A DNA stretch of 61,634 nt from the NCBI GenBank assembly GCA_031553885.1, contig JAVBKV010000008.1, forward strand, positions 1-61,634, written 5' to 3'. The position numbers and the translations under genes were made by a program. The DNA is from JAVBKV01 sp031553885. Its GTDB lineage: Bacteria > Bacteroidota > Bacteroidia > Bacteroidales > Azobacteroidaceae. Shown in pieces: positions 16,811 through 25,243 of this stretch (positions are counted from its first letter, which is position 1; each line of letters starts with the position of its first letter). Below the pieces are notes generated by a model. It was not told the origin of the DNA and ran no database searches. It was given only the letters and a program-made list of their open reading frames with translations.

Positions 16811-17509
16811 TCAGGAAGTCAGTTTTTTTCTTAAAATATCCAGGCCAACACTTGCTTTTTCTTTTATAATTTCGACATTACGGACGCTTCTGACTTCATT
16901 CGGATCGATCAGGTAGACCGGAATTCCCGGTTGCGCATAATCGACTAATCCTGCAGCCGGATATACTTGCAGAGAGGTTCCTACAATAATCAGAATATCA
17001 GCGGAGGAGACAATTTTTGCGGCTTCTTCAATCATTGGAACCGGTTCGCCGAACCAGACAATAAACGGTCGGAGCTGGGCTCCATCCTCTGCTTTGTCAC
17101 CGATCCGTATGTCTTTGTATTCAATATCATAAATCAATCGGGGGTTGTTGCAACTACAAGCTTTGGTCAACTCACCGTGTAGATGAAGCACCCGGGTACT
17201 ACCGGCCCTTTCATGGAGGTTATCCACGTTTTGTGTGACCACAGATACCAGGAATGTTTTTTCCAATCCCGCAATAATCCGGTGGCCTTCATTGGGTTCC
17301 ACTTCCTGTAATTGTCGTCTCCGGTCGTTGTAAAAATGCAGAACGAGTTCCCGGTCTTCGTACCAGCCTTCGATACTTGCTACTTTCATTACATCGTATT
17401 TTTCCCACAACCCGTTGGAGTCACGGAAGGTACTGATTCCGCTTTCGGCGCTCATTCCTGCACCGGAAAGAACGACTATGTGTTTTTTTATGCTGTCAGG
17501 TGATTCCAT
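16811..17509 (-). CDS. Sirtuin-type NAD-dependent protein deacylase (class III-like)
   Basis: This 232-residue enzyme would remove acyl groups from lysines using NAD+. It shows GAGMSAESGISTFRD (residues 16-30) for NAD binding, TQNVDNLHERAG, and the catalytic His in LHLHGEL (H111). YNDR at residues 60-63 matches the YxxR signature of SIRT5/CobB-like class III sirtuins, which favour succinyl or malonyl groups. Only C118 and C120 remain of the usual zinc CXXC pairs. An upstream ATG at 17683 is in frame but would add 58 unrelated residues lying inside the DUF456 gene, so I chose the Met at 17509. It overlaps that gene by 22 bases. Confidence 0.88.
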   Translation of the reverse strand: MESPDSIKKHIVVLSGAGMSAESGISTFRDSNGLWEKYDVMKVASIEGWYEDRELVLHFYNDRRRQLQEVEPNEGHRIIAGLEKTFLVSVVTQNVDNLHERAGSTRVLHLHGELTKACSCNNPRLIYDIEYKDIRIGDKAEDGAQLRPFIVWFGEPVPMIEEAAKIVSSADILIIVGTSLQVYPAAGLVDYAQPGIPVYLIDPNEVRSVRNVEIIKEKASVGLDILRKKLTS

Positions 17510-17979
17510 AATGCATTGAAAAAGTAGAATGTAATTATTCCCGAAACAATCAACTTGGATCCTGTTCCGACAATGAATCCGACAAAAGATCCGAATGCAG
17601 ATTTCCAAGCCACATGGTGTTTTACACCTCCTACATATTCCCCAAGCAGGGCTCCCAGAAAAGGTCCCAGAATAACGCCCCAAGGGCCAAAAAACAGCAT
17701 GCCGATAAGCAATCCGATCGTGGCTCCCCAGGTTCCATATTTAGTGCCTCCGAATTTTTTAGTCATCCAGATGGGGAGGAAGGTATCGGCAACCGTGATA
17801 ATAATAGTTACCAATGCCAGTATCCACAACAATCTGGAAGAGTATTGTGCAAAAGAGGTCCAGTGTAACATCAGTAATCCTGTGTAACTGAGAGGAGGTC
17901 CCGGCAATCCCGGAGCTATGCAGCCTATAATTCCGACAATTATGCAAATAATTCCGATAATCAACAATATAATATCCAT
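17488..17979 (-). CDS. DUF456 family membrane protein
   Basis: This 163-residue protein has about four hydrophobic helices and the hallmark motifs of DUF456: PGLPGPPLSYTGLL near residue 25, FGGTKYGTWGATIGLLIG, and GPFLGALLGEYVGG. The family has glycine-zipper-like repeats and no established function. The sirtuin gene overlaps its end, so both are likely made from the promoter at 18012-18019. Confidence 0.85.
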   Translation of the reverse strand: MDIILLIIGIICIIVGIIGCIAPGLPGPPLSYTGLLMLHWTSFAQYSSRLLWILALVTIIITVADTFLPIWMTKKFGGTKYGTWGATIGLLIGMLFFGPWGVILGPFLGALLGEYVGGVKHHVAWKSAFGSFVGFIVGTGSKLIVSGIITFYFFNALWNHLTA

Positions 17980-18011
17980 AAATAGAACAATTAATTCGTA
18001 TCTGGAAAAGA

Positions 18012-18051
18012 CAAAGATATTCTTTTTTATTGAATATTATTTGTAGCTTTG
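18012..18051. promoter_or_regulatory. Divergent -7 elements
   Basis: The minus strand reads TATCTTTG (18019 to 18012) and serves the DUF456-sirtuin pair. The plus strand reads TAGCTTTG (18044-18051) and would start transcription about 12 bases before the ATG at 18071. Both match TAnnTTTG, but no good -33 element accompanies either. Confidence 0.5.
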
Positions 18052-18070
18052 CGCCGAAATAAAGCAGATC

Positions 18071-18460
18071 ATGAGAATTACACAAAGTATAACCATTGCT
18101 GGTCTTTTCTTCTTCTTGACTTTTTTTATTCCTCAATGGGGAAAAAATAGTGTCGGAGAATGTTTCGATCAGGGGCAAACGTTAGATTTTACCGGCCATC
18201 AATGTGTTCTCTCTGTATCTCCAAATACCGAAAAATCCACTCAATCATCCTGGAAGTTACAGAACAATGATTTTTTCACCTACACCATTTCTACCTGCTG
18301 CCAAAATCAAAAAAGAATTATACTTCCTTTAACAAAATACCTGGCTTTTTTTTCGCCATTATTTCAGGTGGAAAAAACGACCTGTTTTATACCTTCTTCC
18401 TTAACCCTTTACACTACCGGGCGGATTGTTCTGCTTAAAATGCGTATCCTGCGGATCTGA
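18071..18460 (+). CDS. Hypothetical small exported protein
   Basis: This 129-residue product is not recognised. It has a hydrophobic N-terminus (residues 6-21) that could be a signal peptide or anchor. The central part contains C32, C45 and a CC pair in STCCQNQKR. A second hydrophobic stretch (about 85-98) and a basic tail (VLLKMRILRI) follow. The support is the ATG placed just after a matching -7 element and an open frame that fills most of the space between divergent genes. Against it are the lack of a known family and a moderate length. A conserved lineage-specific protein is possible. Confidence 0.45.
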   Translation: MRITQSITIAGLFFFLTFFIPQWGKNSVGECFDQGQTLDFTGHQCVLSVSPNTEKSTQSSWKLQNNDFFTYTISTCCQNQKRIILPLTKYLAFFSPLFQVEKTTCFIPSSLTLYTTGRIVLLKMRILRI

Positions 18461-18657
18461 ATCAAACACAAGTGAAGAAAAGAATACTTGGATTATTGAA
18501 AATTCTGAATCAAATGGATCACTTAAATTATTAATTGCCTAAGCGATCTTCGATTCTTCATTTTTCATTCTTAACTTTTTTATAATGTCCTTCCCTGTCC
18601 CCTCCAAAGCGGGATAAGGTTAGCATATATTATCTAATTTTATAACATCGAATATCA

Positions 18658-19038
18658 ATGGAAATAAATAAAGTCATCTTGGAAACATTGGGAATGATGG
18701 GATTTACTTTTCTTGTCGGCATGGGTGTGGCCCTTATTATTAAAATGCTGGTGGAATTGTTTTACCTCAATGTGTCTAACGTAGTTCGGGATTACAGGGT
18801 CAGAATAGCCTACGGACGAAAAAGAAGAGCCCGGCTGAAAAAAGTACTGGCTATGGTCGGTAAAGATTCGGACGTAGAGCTACTCAGGTACATGTATGAA
18901 AATAAAAATAATTACAACGGAGAAGAAGAAGTGGATGCTTTATACGATTTATTCAATTTCTACAAAGGCATTTACAAAGACAATAAAGAAAACGACGGAA
19001 TTAACGAATTAATCAAGTATTACAATGGAGAAGTATGA
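18658..19038 (+). CDS. OadG-like gamma subunit of Na+-translocating decarboxylase
   Basis: This 126-residue protein has one N-terminal transmembrane helix (about residues 9-33, ending in KMLVELFYL), as in OAD gamma subunits. A basic region (RVRIAYGRKRRARLKK) and an acidic C-terminal part follow. The usual proline/alanine linker and zinc-binding tail of enterobacterial OadG are absent, so the call rests on topology and on position directly before oadB, whose start overlaps its end by 14 bases. It would anchor the soluble alpha subunit to OadB. Confidence 0.6.
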   Translation: MEINKVILETLGMMGFTFLVGMGVALIIKMLVELFYLNVSNVVRDYRVRIAYGRKRRARLKKVLAMVGKDSDVELLRYMYENKNNYNGEEEVDALYDLFNFYKGIYKDNKENDGINELIKYYNGEV

Positions 19039-20242
19039 TTTAAACAATATATTTCAGGGAATTTCAACCCTTTTGCAGTCCGATCCTGTCATTATGTATT
19101 CACGTATCGGACTGATTTTATTAGGAATTCTATTGGTTTACCTGGGTCGTAAGGAAATACTGGAGCCCCTGGTTATGATTCCTATGGGATTGGGTATGGC
19201 TGCCATCAATGCCGGTGTGTTATTTTTACCCGGAGGTGTTCAGGGAAATCTGTTCCTGGATCCGCTGGTAACGGATACGGACGAACTGATCAATATCATG
19301 CAGATCGATTTTCTTCAGCCGGTATACACCTACATGTTCAGTAACGGTCTGATTGCCTGTCTGATATTTATGGGAATCGGAACGATGATCGACATGAGTT
19401 TCCTGTTAGCCAAGCCTATGCAGAGTATGTTATTAGCTTTATTTGCAGAATTGGGAACATTCGCCACGGTTCCTATCGCTTATGCCATGGGATTGAACCT
19501 CAATGACAGTGCTTCTATTGCTATGGTCGGTGGTGCTGATGGTCCTATGGTTTTATTTACATCCCTGAACTTATCGAAGAACTTGTTTGTTCCTATTACT
19601 GTCGTTGCTTACCTGTATCTGGGTCTGACATACGGCGGATATCCATACCTGGTTAAGCTTATGGTTCCGAAAAAATTGCGTGCAATCAAAATGGATCGTT
19701 CCAAAGAAAACGTGAAGAAATTTACTCCGGCTACCAAATTGTCGCTGGCTGTCGTGATGTGTGTGCTTCTCTGTTTGCTGTTCCCGGTAGCCGCTCCCCT
19801 GTTTTTTTCTTTATTCATCGGAGTTGCGATCAAAGAGTCTGGTCTGACGCATGTGATCAATTTCATCAGTGGACCGATGTTGTACGGATCGACTTTCTTT
19901 CTGGGAATTTTGCTAGGAGTTTTGTGTGACGCTCATATTTTGTTGAATCCGGTTATCTTGAAACTGTTGATATTGGGAATTATTGCTTTGTTAGTTTCCG
20001 GAATCGGTGGAATCTTAGGAGGTTACGTCATGTATTTTATCAAGAAAGGTAATTTTAACCCTGTAATTGGCATTGCTGCGGTTAGTTGTGTTCCTACGAC
20101 AGCCAAAGTGGCGCAAAAACTGGTTTCGAAAGAAAATCCGAATTCATTGATTTTACCGGAAGCATTAGGTGCTAACATTACAGGTGTAATCACTTCAGCG
20201 ATCATTACGGGTATATTTATTACGATTATACCGATGTTGTAA
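19025..20242 (+). CDS. oadB: Na+-translocating decarboxylase subunit beta
   Basis: This 405-residue integral membrane protein couples decarboxylation of carboxybiotin to Na+ export. It shows the OadB family signatures: the substrate/Na+ region GGADGPMVLF with its essential Asp, and the C-terminal LGANITGVITSAIITG segment bearing the conserved Asn, Gly and Ser. About nine to eleven hydrophobic segments are visible. It could serve oxaloacetate, methylmalonyl-CoA or glutaconyl-CoA decarboxylase. The candidate alpha subunit at 237-2018 lies far away, and no biotin carrier is nearby. The downstream nhaD gene suggests that the exported Na+ re-enters in exchange for protons. Confidence 0.92.
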   Translation: MEKYDLNNIFQGISTLLQSDPVIMYSRIGLILLGILLVYLGRKEILEPLVMIPMGLGMAAINAGVLFLPGGVQGNLFLDPLVTDTDELINIMQIDFLQPVYTYMFSNGLIACLIFMGIGTMIDMSFLLAKPMQSMLLALFAELGTFATVPIAYAMGLNLNDSASIAMVGGADGPMVLFTSLNLSKNLFVPITVVAYLYLGLTYGGYPYLVKLMVPKKLRAIKMDRSKENVKKFTPATKLSLAVVMCVLLCLLFPVAAPLFFSLFIGVAIKESGLTHVINFISGPMLYGSTFFLGILLGVLCDAHILLNPVILKLLILGIIALLVSGIGGILGGYVMYFIKKGNFNPVIGIAAVSCVPTTAKVAQKLVSKENPNSLILPEALGANITGVITSAIITGIFITIIPML

Positions 20243-20260
20243 TTTGTAATTAAAAACAGT

Positions 20261-21541
20261 ATGTTTTACTTAATGATAATAGCCTTTGTAATAGGCTATG
20301 CATGCATTGCATTGGAACATCCCCTGAGGGTGAACAAAACAGCGACAGCTTTGTTGCTGGGAACTATTTTGTGGGTGCTGGCCGCCCAGTTGAATCTTTC
20401 CCTGGTACAGGAGTCTTTGCTCGGACATTTGGGTGAAGTCTCGGAAATATTATTTTTCCTGTTGGGAGCCATGACTATTGTCGAACTAGTCGATACCCAT
20501 GGTGGTTTCAGGGTGATTACGGATCGTATCGCCACAACAAAAAAGACCAGTTTGTTGTGGATCATCGGATTTATTACTTTTTTCATGTCGTCTGTACTGG
20601 ATAACCTGACAACAGCCATTGTAATGGTTACCTTATTACGAAAACTGATCGACGACCGGCAGGACCGCTGGTTTTATGCCGGGATTGTTATTCTGGCCGC
20701 TAATGCGGGTGGAGCCTGGTCTCCTATTGGTGATGTAACTACGATTATGCTCTGGATCGGAGGGAAAGTCAGTGCTTTGCATATCATGACTTCTACCTTT
20801 CTTGCCAGTATCGTTTCTTTGTTGGTTCCTATCCTGATTTTATCGGTCACTATGAAAGGGCAGGTACAACGGCCGAAAACAGAAAGCGAGAATGGTAATC
20901 ATATCCACATCCCGCTGTGGCAGCGCAACCTGATTTTTGGAATGGGAGTAGGGGCTCTTCTTTTTGTTCCTGTCTTCAAAACCATTACACACCTGCCACC
21001 TTATCTGGGCATGTTGGGAGGATTGGGCGTTTTATGGGTATTGACAGAATTTTTACATAAAAACAGTCCGGAAAAAGAAAGGAACACGCTTTCTGTGGCT
21101 TCTATTCTGCAACGGGTGGATACTCCCAGCATTTTGTTCTTCTTAGGCATATTAATGGCCGTTGCAGCACTGCAAACCTGTGGACATTTAACAATGTTGT
21201 CTGCTTCGTTGGATAAGATACCGGTAGAAGAACCCGGAAAATACTATTTCATTACGACCATTATCGGGTTTCTTTCCTCGATCGTCGATAATGTACCGCT
21301 GGTTGCCGGGGCTATGGGGATGTATGATTTCCCGATGGACCATTATTTCTGGGCCTTTTTGGCTTATGCTGCCGGAACCGGGGGAAGTATCCTGATCATC
21401 GGATCAGCAGCCGGAGTAGCCGTCATGGGAATGGAAAAGATCGATTTCATCTGGTATTTAAAGAAAATATCAGGGTTGGCACTGGTCGGATATCTGGCCG
21501 GATGTGCTGTGTATATTGTGCAGCATTTGTTGGTTTCATAA
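20261..21541 (+). CDS. nhaD: NhaD-type Na+/H+ antiporter
   Basis: This 426-residue protein belongs to the ion transporter superfamily of NhaD antiporters, which exchange cytoplasmic Na+ for protons. About 11-12 hydrophobic helices are visible. Two characteristic half-site motifs are present: SSVLDNLTTAIVM with NAGGAWSPIGDVTT in the first half, and SSIVDNVPLVAGAMG with AGTGGSILIIGSAAG in the second, bearing the conserved Asp, Asn and Thr/Ser ion-site residues. It starts 18 bases after oadB, so the two are almost certainly one operon. Confidence 0.92.
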   Translation: MFYLMIIAFVIGYACIALEHPLRVNKTATALLLGTILWVLAAQLNLSLVQESLLGHLGEVSEILFFLLGAMTIVELVDTHGGFRVITDRIATTKKTSLLWIIGFITFFMSSVLDNLTTAIVMVTLLRKLIDDRQDRWFYAGIVILAANAGGAWSPIGDVTTIMLWIGGKVSALHIMTSTFLASIVSLLVPILILSVTMKGQVQRPKTESENGNHIHIPLWQRNLIFGMGVGALLFVPVFKTITHLPPYLGMLGGLGVLWVLTEFLHKNSPEKERNTLSVASILQRVDTPSILFFLGILMAVAALQTCGHLTMLSASLDKIPVEEPGKYYFITTIIGFLSSIVDNVPLVAGAMGMYDFPMDHYFWAFLAYAAGTGGSILIIGSAAGVAVMGMEKIDFIWYLKKISGLALVGYLAGCAVYIVQHLLVS

Positions 21542-21552
21542 ATTGGCTTAAA

Positions 21553-21660
21553 GAGGCTGTCTCACAATTATTTTTAACACTTTTTTCTTCAGATACCTAT
21601 CTGAGATTAAACTCAAATATTCAATTCTCGAAGAGTTAATTTTAATTGTGAGACAGCCTC
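21553..21660. mobile_element. MITE-like element with 18-bp terminal inverted repeats
   Basis: The 108-bp sequence starts GAGGCTGTCTCACAATTA (21553-21570) and ends with the exact complement (21643-21660). It is flanked by CTTAAA on both sides (21547-21552 and 21661-21666), which looks like a 6-bp target duplication. It has no ORF. GAGGCTGTCTCA-like ends are known to me from Bacteroidota insertion sequences, so it may be a non-autonomous derivative. It could also work as a terminator between nhaD and the convergent peptidase gene. Confidence 0.6.
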
Positions 21661-21711
21661 CTTAAAACCAAATGAGACTGCTGAGTTTCCGTCAACTCAC
21701 GGGAGATAACT

Positions 21712-23940
21712 TTAGTTTTTGTTCCATTCCGGAGGATCTACTCCCAACAAGTGTTTTACAAAAAAATCCCGTCTTTTTCTTTCTCCGTATTTTTCACCGG
21801 AAGTATGACCGGCTCCGGGAATCATGACTAATTCAAATTCTTTATTCGCCTTGATCAATGCATTAGCCAATTGATAGGTAGAGGCAGGATCCACGTTGTC
21901 GTCCACTTCTCCGACGATCAGCATTAGCTTTCCTTTCAACCGGTCTGCATTGCATGTGTTGGATGATTCTTTGTATTGAGAACCGATGGGATAGCCCATC
22001 CATTGTTCGTTCCACCAGATTTTATCCATGCGGTTGTCATGACAACCACAGGAACTGACGGCTACTTTATAGAAATTAGGGTGAAAAAGAAGGGCGCCTG
22101 TCGAACTTTGTCCCCCGGCAGAAGTGCCGTAAATACCCACGTTATCAATATCCATTTCCGGATATTTTTGTGCTGCTGATTGAATCCAGGTGATCCGGTC
22201 AGGAAATCCGGCGTCTTTCAGGTTTTTCCAGCAAACATCATGAAAGGCTTTTGACCGGTTGGCTGTACCCATGCCATCACATTGAACGACAATAAAACCT
22301 AGTTCAGCCATTGCTGCAAGATAACGACTCCCGGCAAACGATTTAGGAACGAATGAGTCGTGCGGACCGGCATAAATATATTCCAGAACCGGATACTTTT
22401 TTTGAGGATCAAAGTCAGCAGGACGGATAATTATTCCCCAGATGTCGGTTTTTCCGTCCCGGCCTTTGGCAGAAAAAACTTCCGGCAGACGTACTCCCGA
22501 CTTCAATAACTCCTCAATGGAACATTTTTCCAGACCCATCAGTACTTTTCCATCGTTTCCCGAACGGAGCACGGTTACCGGAGGAAGATCAGCTCTCGAA
22601 TAAGCATCGATCATGTACTTGTAATCCGTACTGAATGTAACCTCGTGATTAGCATTTTCGGGGGTCATATCAACTATTTTTCCTGTATTGATATCGACCG
22701 AGTAATATTTTTCGAGATAAGGATCTGCTCCCGTGTCTTTTCCGCATCCCTTAAAAATGACTTTCCGCTGTTTCTCGTCCACGTACACTACGGATTTTAC
22801 AATCCATTCTCCTTTGGTAATCTGTTTTTTGACCTGACCAGTAGCAATATCGTATAAATACAAATGCCTCCAACCGTCTCGTTCTGAAATCCAGAGCATT
22901 TCTTCAGATTCCGGGAGGTAATAGTTGTATAATGAACTATACCATACGAATGTAGGACTTTTTTCATGAACAAGGGCGGTAAGGTTTCCATCAGCGGCAT
23001 TTACCTTGTAAATCAGGTATTCCTGATGTCCCCGTTTGTTAACGATAAATGTAAAATAATCGGAATTGGGACTCCAGCGTTCGAGTCTTAAATCGAACTG
23101 GTCCAGTACTTCCGCAAAATTAACCGATACAGAGGATTCTTTCTCCAGATCAAACAATACCGGACGGCGGATAGGTAACGCATCTCCCGGTTTGATGTAA
23201 TCGACATCCCGCATTTTCGGTTGTAGTTGATCGTTGGGAGAAGACTCGATCAGTGTCAACTTCCGGATATTAGCCGGACGATACTTGCAACAGGCGATTT
23301 TTTTTGAATCCGGAGCCCAGTAAATATTGGAAGAGTAATATTCTGAGGGCGATCCATCGGTACTCAATTGCCTGGTTTTCCCGGTTCCCAGATCCCGGAT
23401 CCATAAGTTTCCTTCAGAAATATAGGCCTCTTTCTTTTTATCGGGAGAAGCTACAGGATTCGTACTGTTTTCGGTAAATACCCTTCCCCAATATGAACGG
23501 TCCCCCCGTCTTGAATCTTCGATCTTTTTGATTTTATAAGCTGTCAGATCACATTCGTAGGGCTCGTTTTTCCACGTAAAACGAATGGATTTCAATCCTT
23601 CATTGAATTTAATGCTGTAAAAAGGAAGCTTATTCCGGTCCGTTTTTTCCTTGAAATAATCCGAAAGGCTTGTAGCCAAACGTTCGTGATCGAAAGCAAT
23701 CTTTTTGGTTTTTTTTTCTGCATCTATCAGGAAAAAAGTTTTTCCTGACGGAGTATTCGTCAGGTAAGAAAAACAAGAGGTATTTCGGATGTATTCTGTC
23801 CGGGAAGCAATGTAATAACACTTATTTTCATAAGTGCCCGGGAAATTATCTGCCTTTTCATACAGGCTTTTTAAGTCCTGGCCGAAAAGGGATGAAATCA
23901 TTGATAAAACGATAAGATTAACAAACAGGCGTTTTTTCAT
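21712..23940 (-). CDS. Dipeptidyl peptidase IV-type S9 serine peptidase
   Basis: This 742-residue exported enzyme would remove X-Pro or X-Ala dipeptides from peptide N-termini. After a signal peptide (about 20 residues, ending SLFGQ) comes the eight-bladed DPP-IV N-terminal propeller, then the alpha/beta-hydrolase domain (from about residue 500). The catalytic triad is S607 (GTSAGG), D681 (EVDDNVDP) and H712 (GAGHTSG). It is third in a tight minus-strand operon after terC and the aspartyl protease, with an 8-base gap. It probably feeds on host or dietary peptides in the periplasm. Confidence 0.93.
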   Translation of the reverse strand: MKKRLFVNLIVLSMISSLFGQDLKSLYEKADNFPGTYENKCYYIASRTEYIRNTSCFSYLTNTPSGKTFFLIDAEKKTKKIAFDHERLATSLSDYFKEKTDRNKLPFYSIKFNEGLKSIRFTWKNEPYECDLTAYKIKKIEDSRRGDRSYWGRVFTENSTNPVASPDKKKEAYISEGNLWIRDLGTGKTRQLSTDGSPSEYYSSNIYWAPDSKKIACCKYRPANIRKLTLIESSPNDQLQPKMRDVDYIKPGDALPIRRPVLFDLEKESSVSVNFAEVLDQFDLRLERWSPNSDYFTFIVNKRGHQEYLIYKVNAADGNLTALVHEKSPTFVWYSSLYNYYLPESEEMLWISERDGWRHLYLYDIATGQVKKQITKGEWIVKSVVYVDEKQRKVIFKGCGKDTGADPYLEKYYSVDINTGKIVDMTPENANHEVTFSTDYKYMIDAYSRADLPPVTVLRSGNDGKVLMGLEKCSIEELLKSGVRLPEVFSAKGRDGKTDIWGIIIRPADFDPQKKYPVLEYIYAGPHDSFVPKSFAGSRYLAAMAELGFIVVQCDGMGTANRSKAFHDVCWKNLKDAGFPDRITWIQSAAQKYPEMDIDNVGIYGTSAGGQSSTGALLFHPNFYKVAVSSCGCHDNRMDKIWWNEQWMGYPIGSQYKESSNTCNADRLKGKLMLIVGEVDDNVDPASTYQLANALIKANKEFELVMIPGAGHTSGEKYGERKRRDFFVKHLLGVDPPEWNKN

Positions 23941-23948
23941 ACGTATTT

Positions 23949-25241
23949 TTATTTTTTTACTTCGAGAAACATTTTATCAAAGTTAATAATCACCTGTTGG
24001 AACAATTGAATAAAACTCATACCCAATGAACCGTCTTCTTGTCTTTCAACATCGGTAGTAACATCGGTATAAGCGGAAATATTCTTCAACTCAAAATCCG
24101 TGGAGCCGACTTTAAAAGGAACCTGAGACAATCGATATCCTTCCATTTTACGGATTCCACCGTATCCACCTCCACTAATCGTATCTTTAACTCCTTCTGT
24201 TTCGATTTTTTCTTTATGTCTGAGGTAATAAGGAGTAAATAAATCGGAAGTTACATTTCCTGTGTCAAAGTGAAAAATAAGCCTTTCTCCGTTGGAATAA
24301 AGTTTGGCGTAAGGTTGATCCAACAGCATCAGGTTTCGACCGGTAGCGGGTAGGGGTGTTTGATTTTGGGGAAAGCATATCTTTCCTTCTTGTGGAAATA
24401 GCTGTGATTCACCTACCATCCGGATAAAGTCAATACCTAAAACGGCATCCACTTTGTATACGGTATCCACTTCCGGATTAGGTGGTGCGACGGTAATAAC
24501 GGGGTGTTTGAAAATAATATCTCCGATACACAGGCTATCGATGGTTCCCTGTCTTCCGTATCCTGTTTTTACTCCGGTAATTTTGATGGAGTCAACGACC
24601 GTTCGTACGCCTACTTTATCTGCAAATTCCTGAGACATAAACGTAGTTCCAGCTCCCGTATCAAAGATGAATTTATATTCTTTTCCTTTGATAGTTACCG
24701 GAACAAACATCAATTCTCCCCGGCCTGCTTTTTCAATGGTCATGGGAATTACCACATCTTTGTCCGGACGAACGATTTCGAGTCCTGGCTGGTTGCGTAG
24801 TTTACCATAATAAGAGGCCATATCAACGAGACCCTGACAATCTTCTTTTTTGACAAATGCTGCAATCTGATCCAAGAAGCTGTTCAGGTTATCGACACTT
24901 TCTCCATAACGTCCTTGTTTAGCCAGGATCTGACTCTTAAAAGCAACCATACCGCATATATTTTCAAAGCCCAATTCCTGTCGATAATTCGTAAGTAAGG
25001 TATCGATCTGTTCCAGCGCTTTTTGAGGCGCATTAAAATACAACCCGATCATTACCTCGGAAAGACTCTTAATCAGAGGTGTCTGGATACTTTCTTTTGC
25101 CTTGGGATACTCTTCTTCCAGTGTAAACCAGTCTGAGCTATTTAATAATTCTCCGATTTTTTGATCGGCTTCCTGAGCCTTCAGACTTATCTGCTGAATA
25201 AAAAGCGACAACAGAACTAATGTAATTGTTTTTGTTTTCAT
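23949..25241 (-). CDS. Exported retropepsin-like aspartyl protease with two DTG motifs
   Basis: This 430-residue protein has a signal peptide (residues 1-22, ending LKA). An N-terminal helical region (about 25-150, possibly TPR-like) is followed by a clan AA aspartyl protease module. FIFDTGAGTTF places the first catalytic Asp at 194. A second FHFDTGNV gives Asp 326, so both active-site halves are in one chain, unlike viral retropepsins, which dimerise. Bacteroidota have many such proteins of unknown substrate. It sits between terC (2-base gap) and the DPP-IV gene, which suggests a joint role in peptide processing. Confidence 0.8.
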   Translation of the reverse strand: MKTKTITLVLLSLFIQQISLKAQEADQKIGELLNSSDWFTLEEEYPKAKESIQTPLIKSLSEVMIGLYFNAPQKALEQIDTLLTNYRQELGFENICGMVAFKSQILAKQGRYGESVDNLNSFLDQIAAFVKKEDCQGLVDMASYYGKLRNQPGLEIVRPDKDVVIPMTIEKAGRGELMFVPVTIKGKEYKFIFDTGAGTTFMSQEFADKVGVRTVVDSIKITGVKTGYGRQGTIDSLCIGDIIFKHPVITVAPPNPEVDTVYKVDAVLGIDFIRMVGESQLFPQEGKICFPQNQTPLPATGRNLMLLDQPYAKLYSNGERLIFHFDTGNVTSDLFTPYYLRHKEKIETEGVKDTISGGGYGGIRKMEGYRLSQVPFKVGSTDFELKNISAYTDVTTDVERQEDGSLGMSFIQLFQQVIINFDKMFLEVKK

Positions 25242-25243
25242 CT

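Noticed and set aside
17510..17683. N-terminal extension of the sirtuin
   Set aside because: The 58 added residues are not sirtuin-like and lie antiphase within the DUF456 gene. MESPDSIKKH is the better start.
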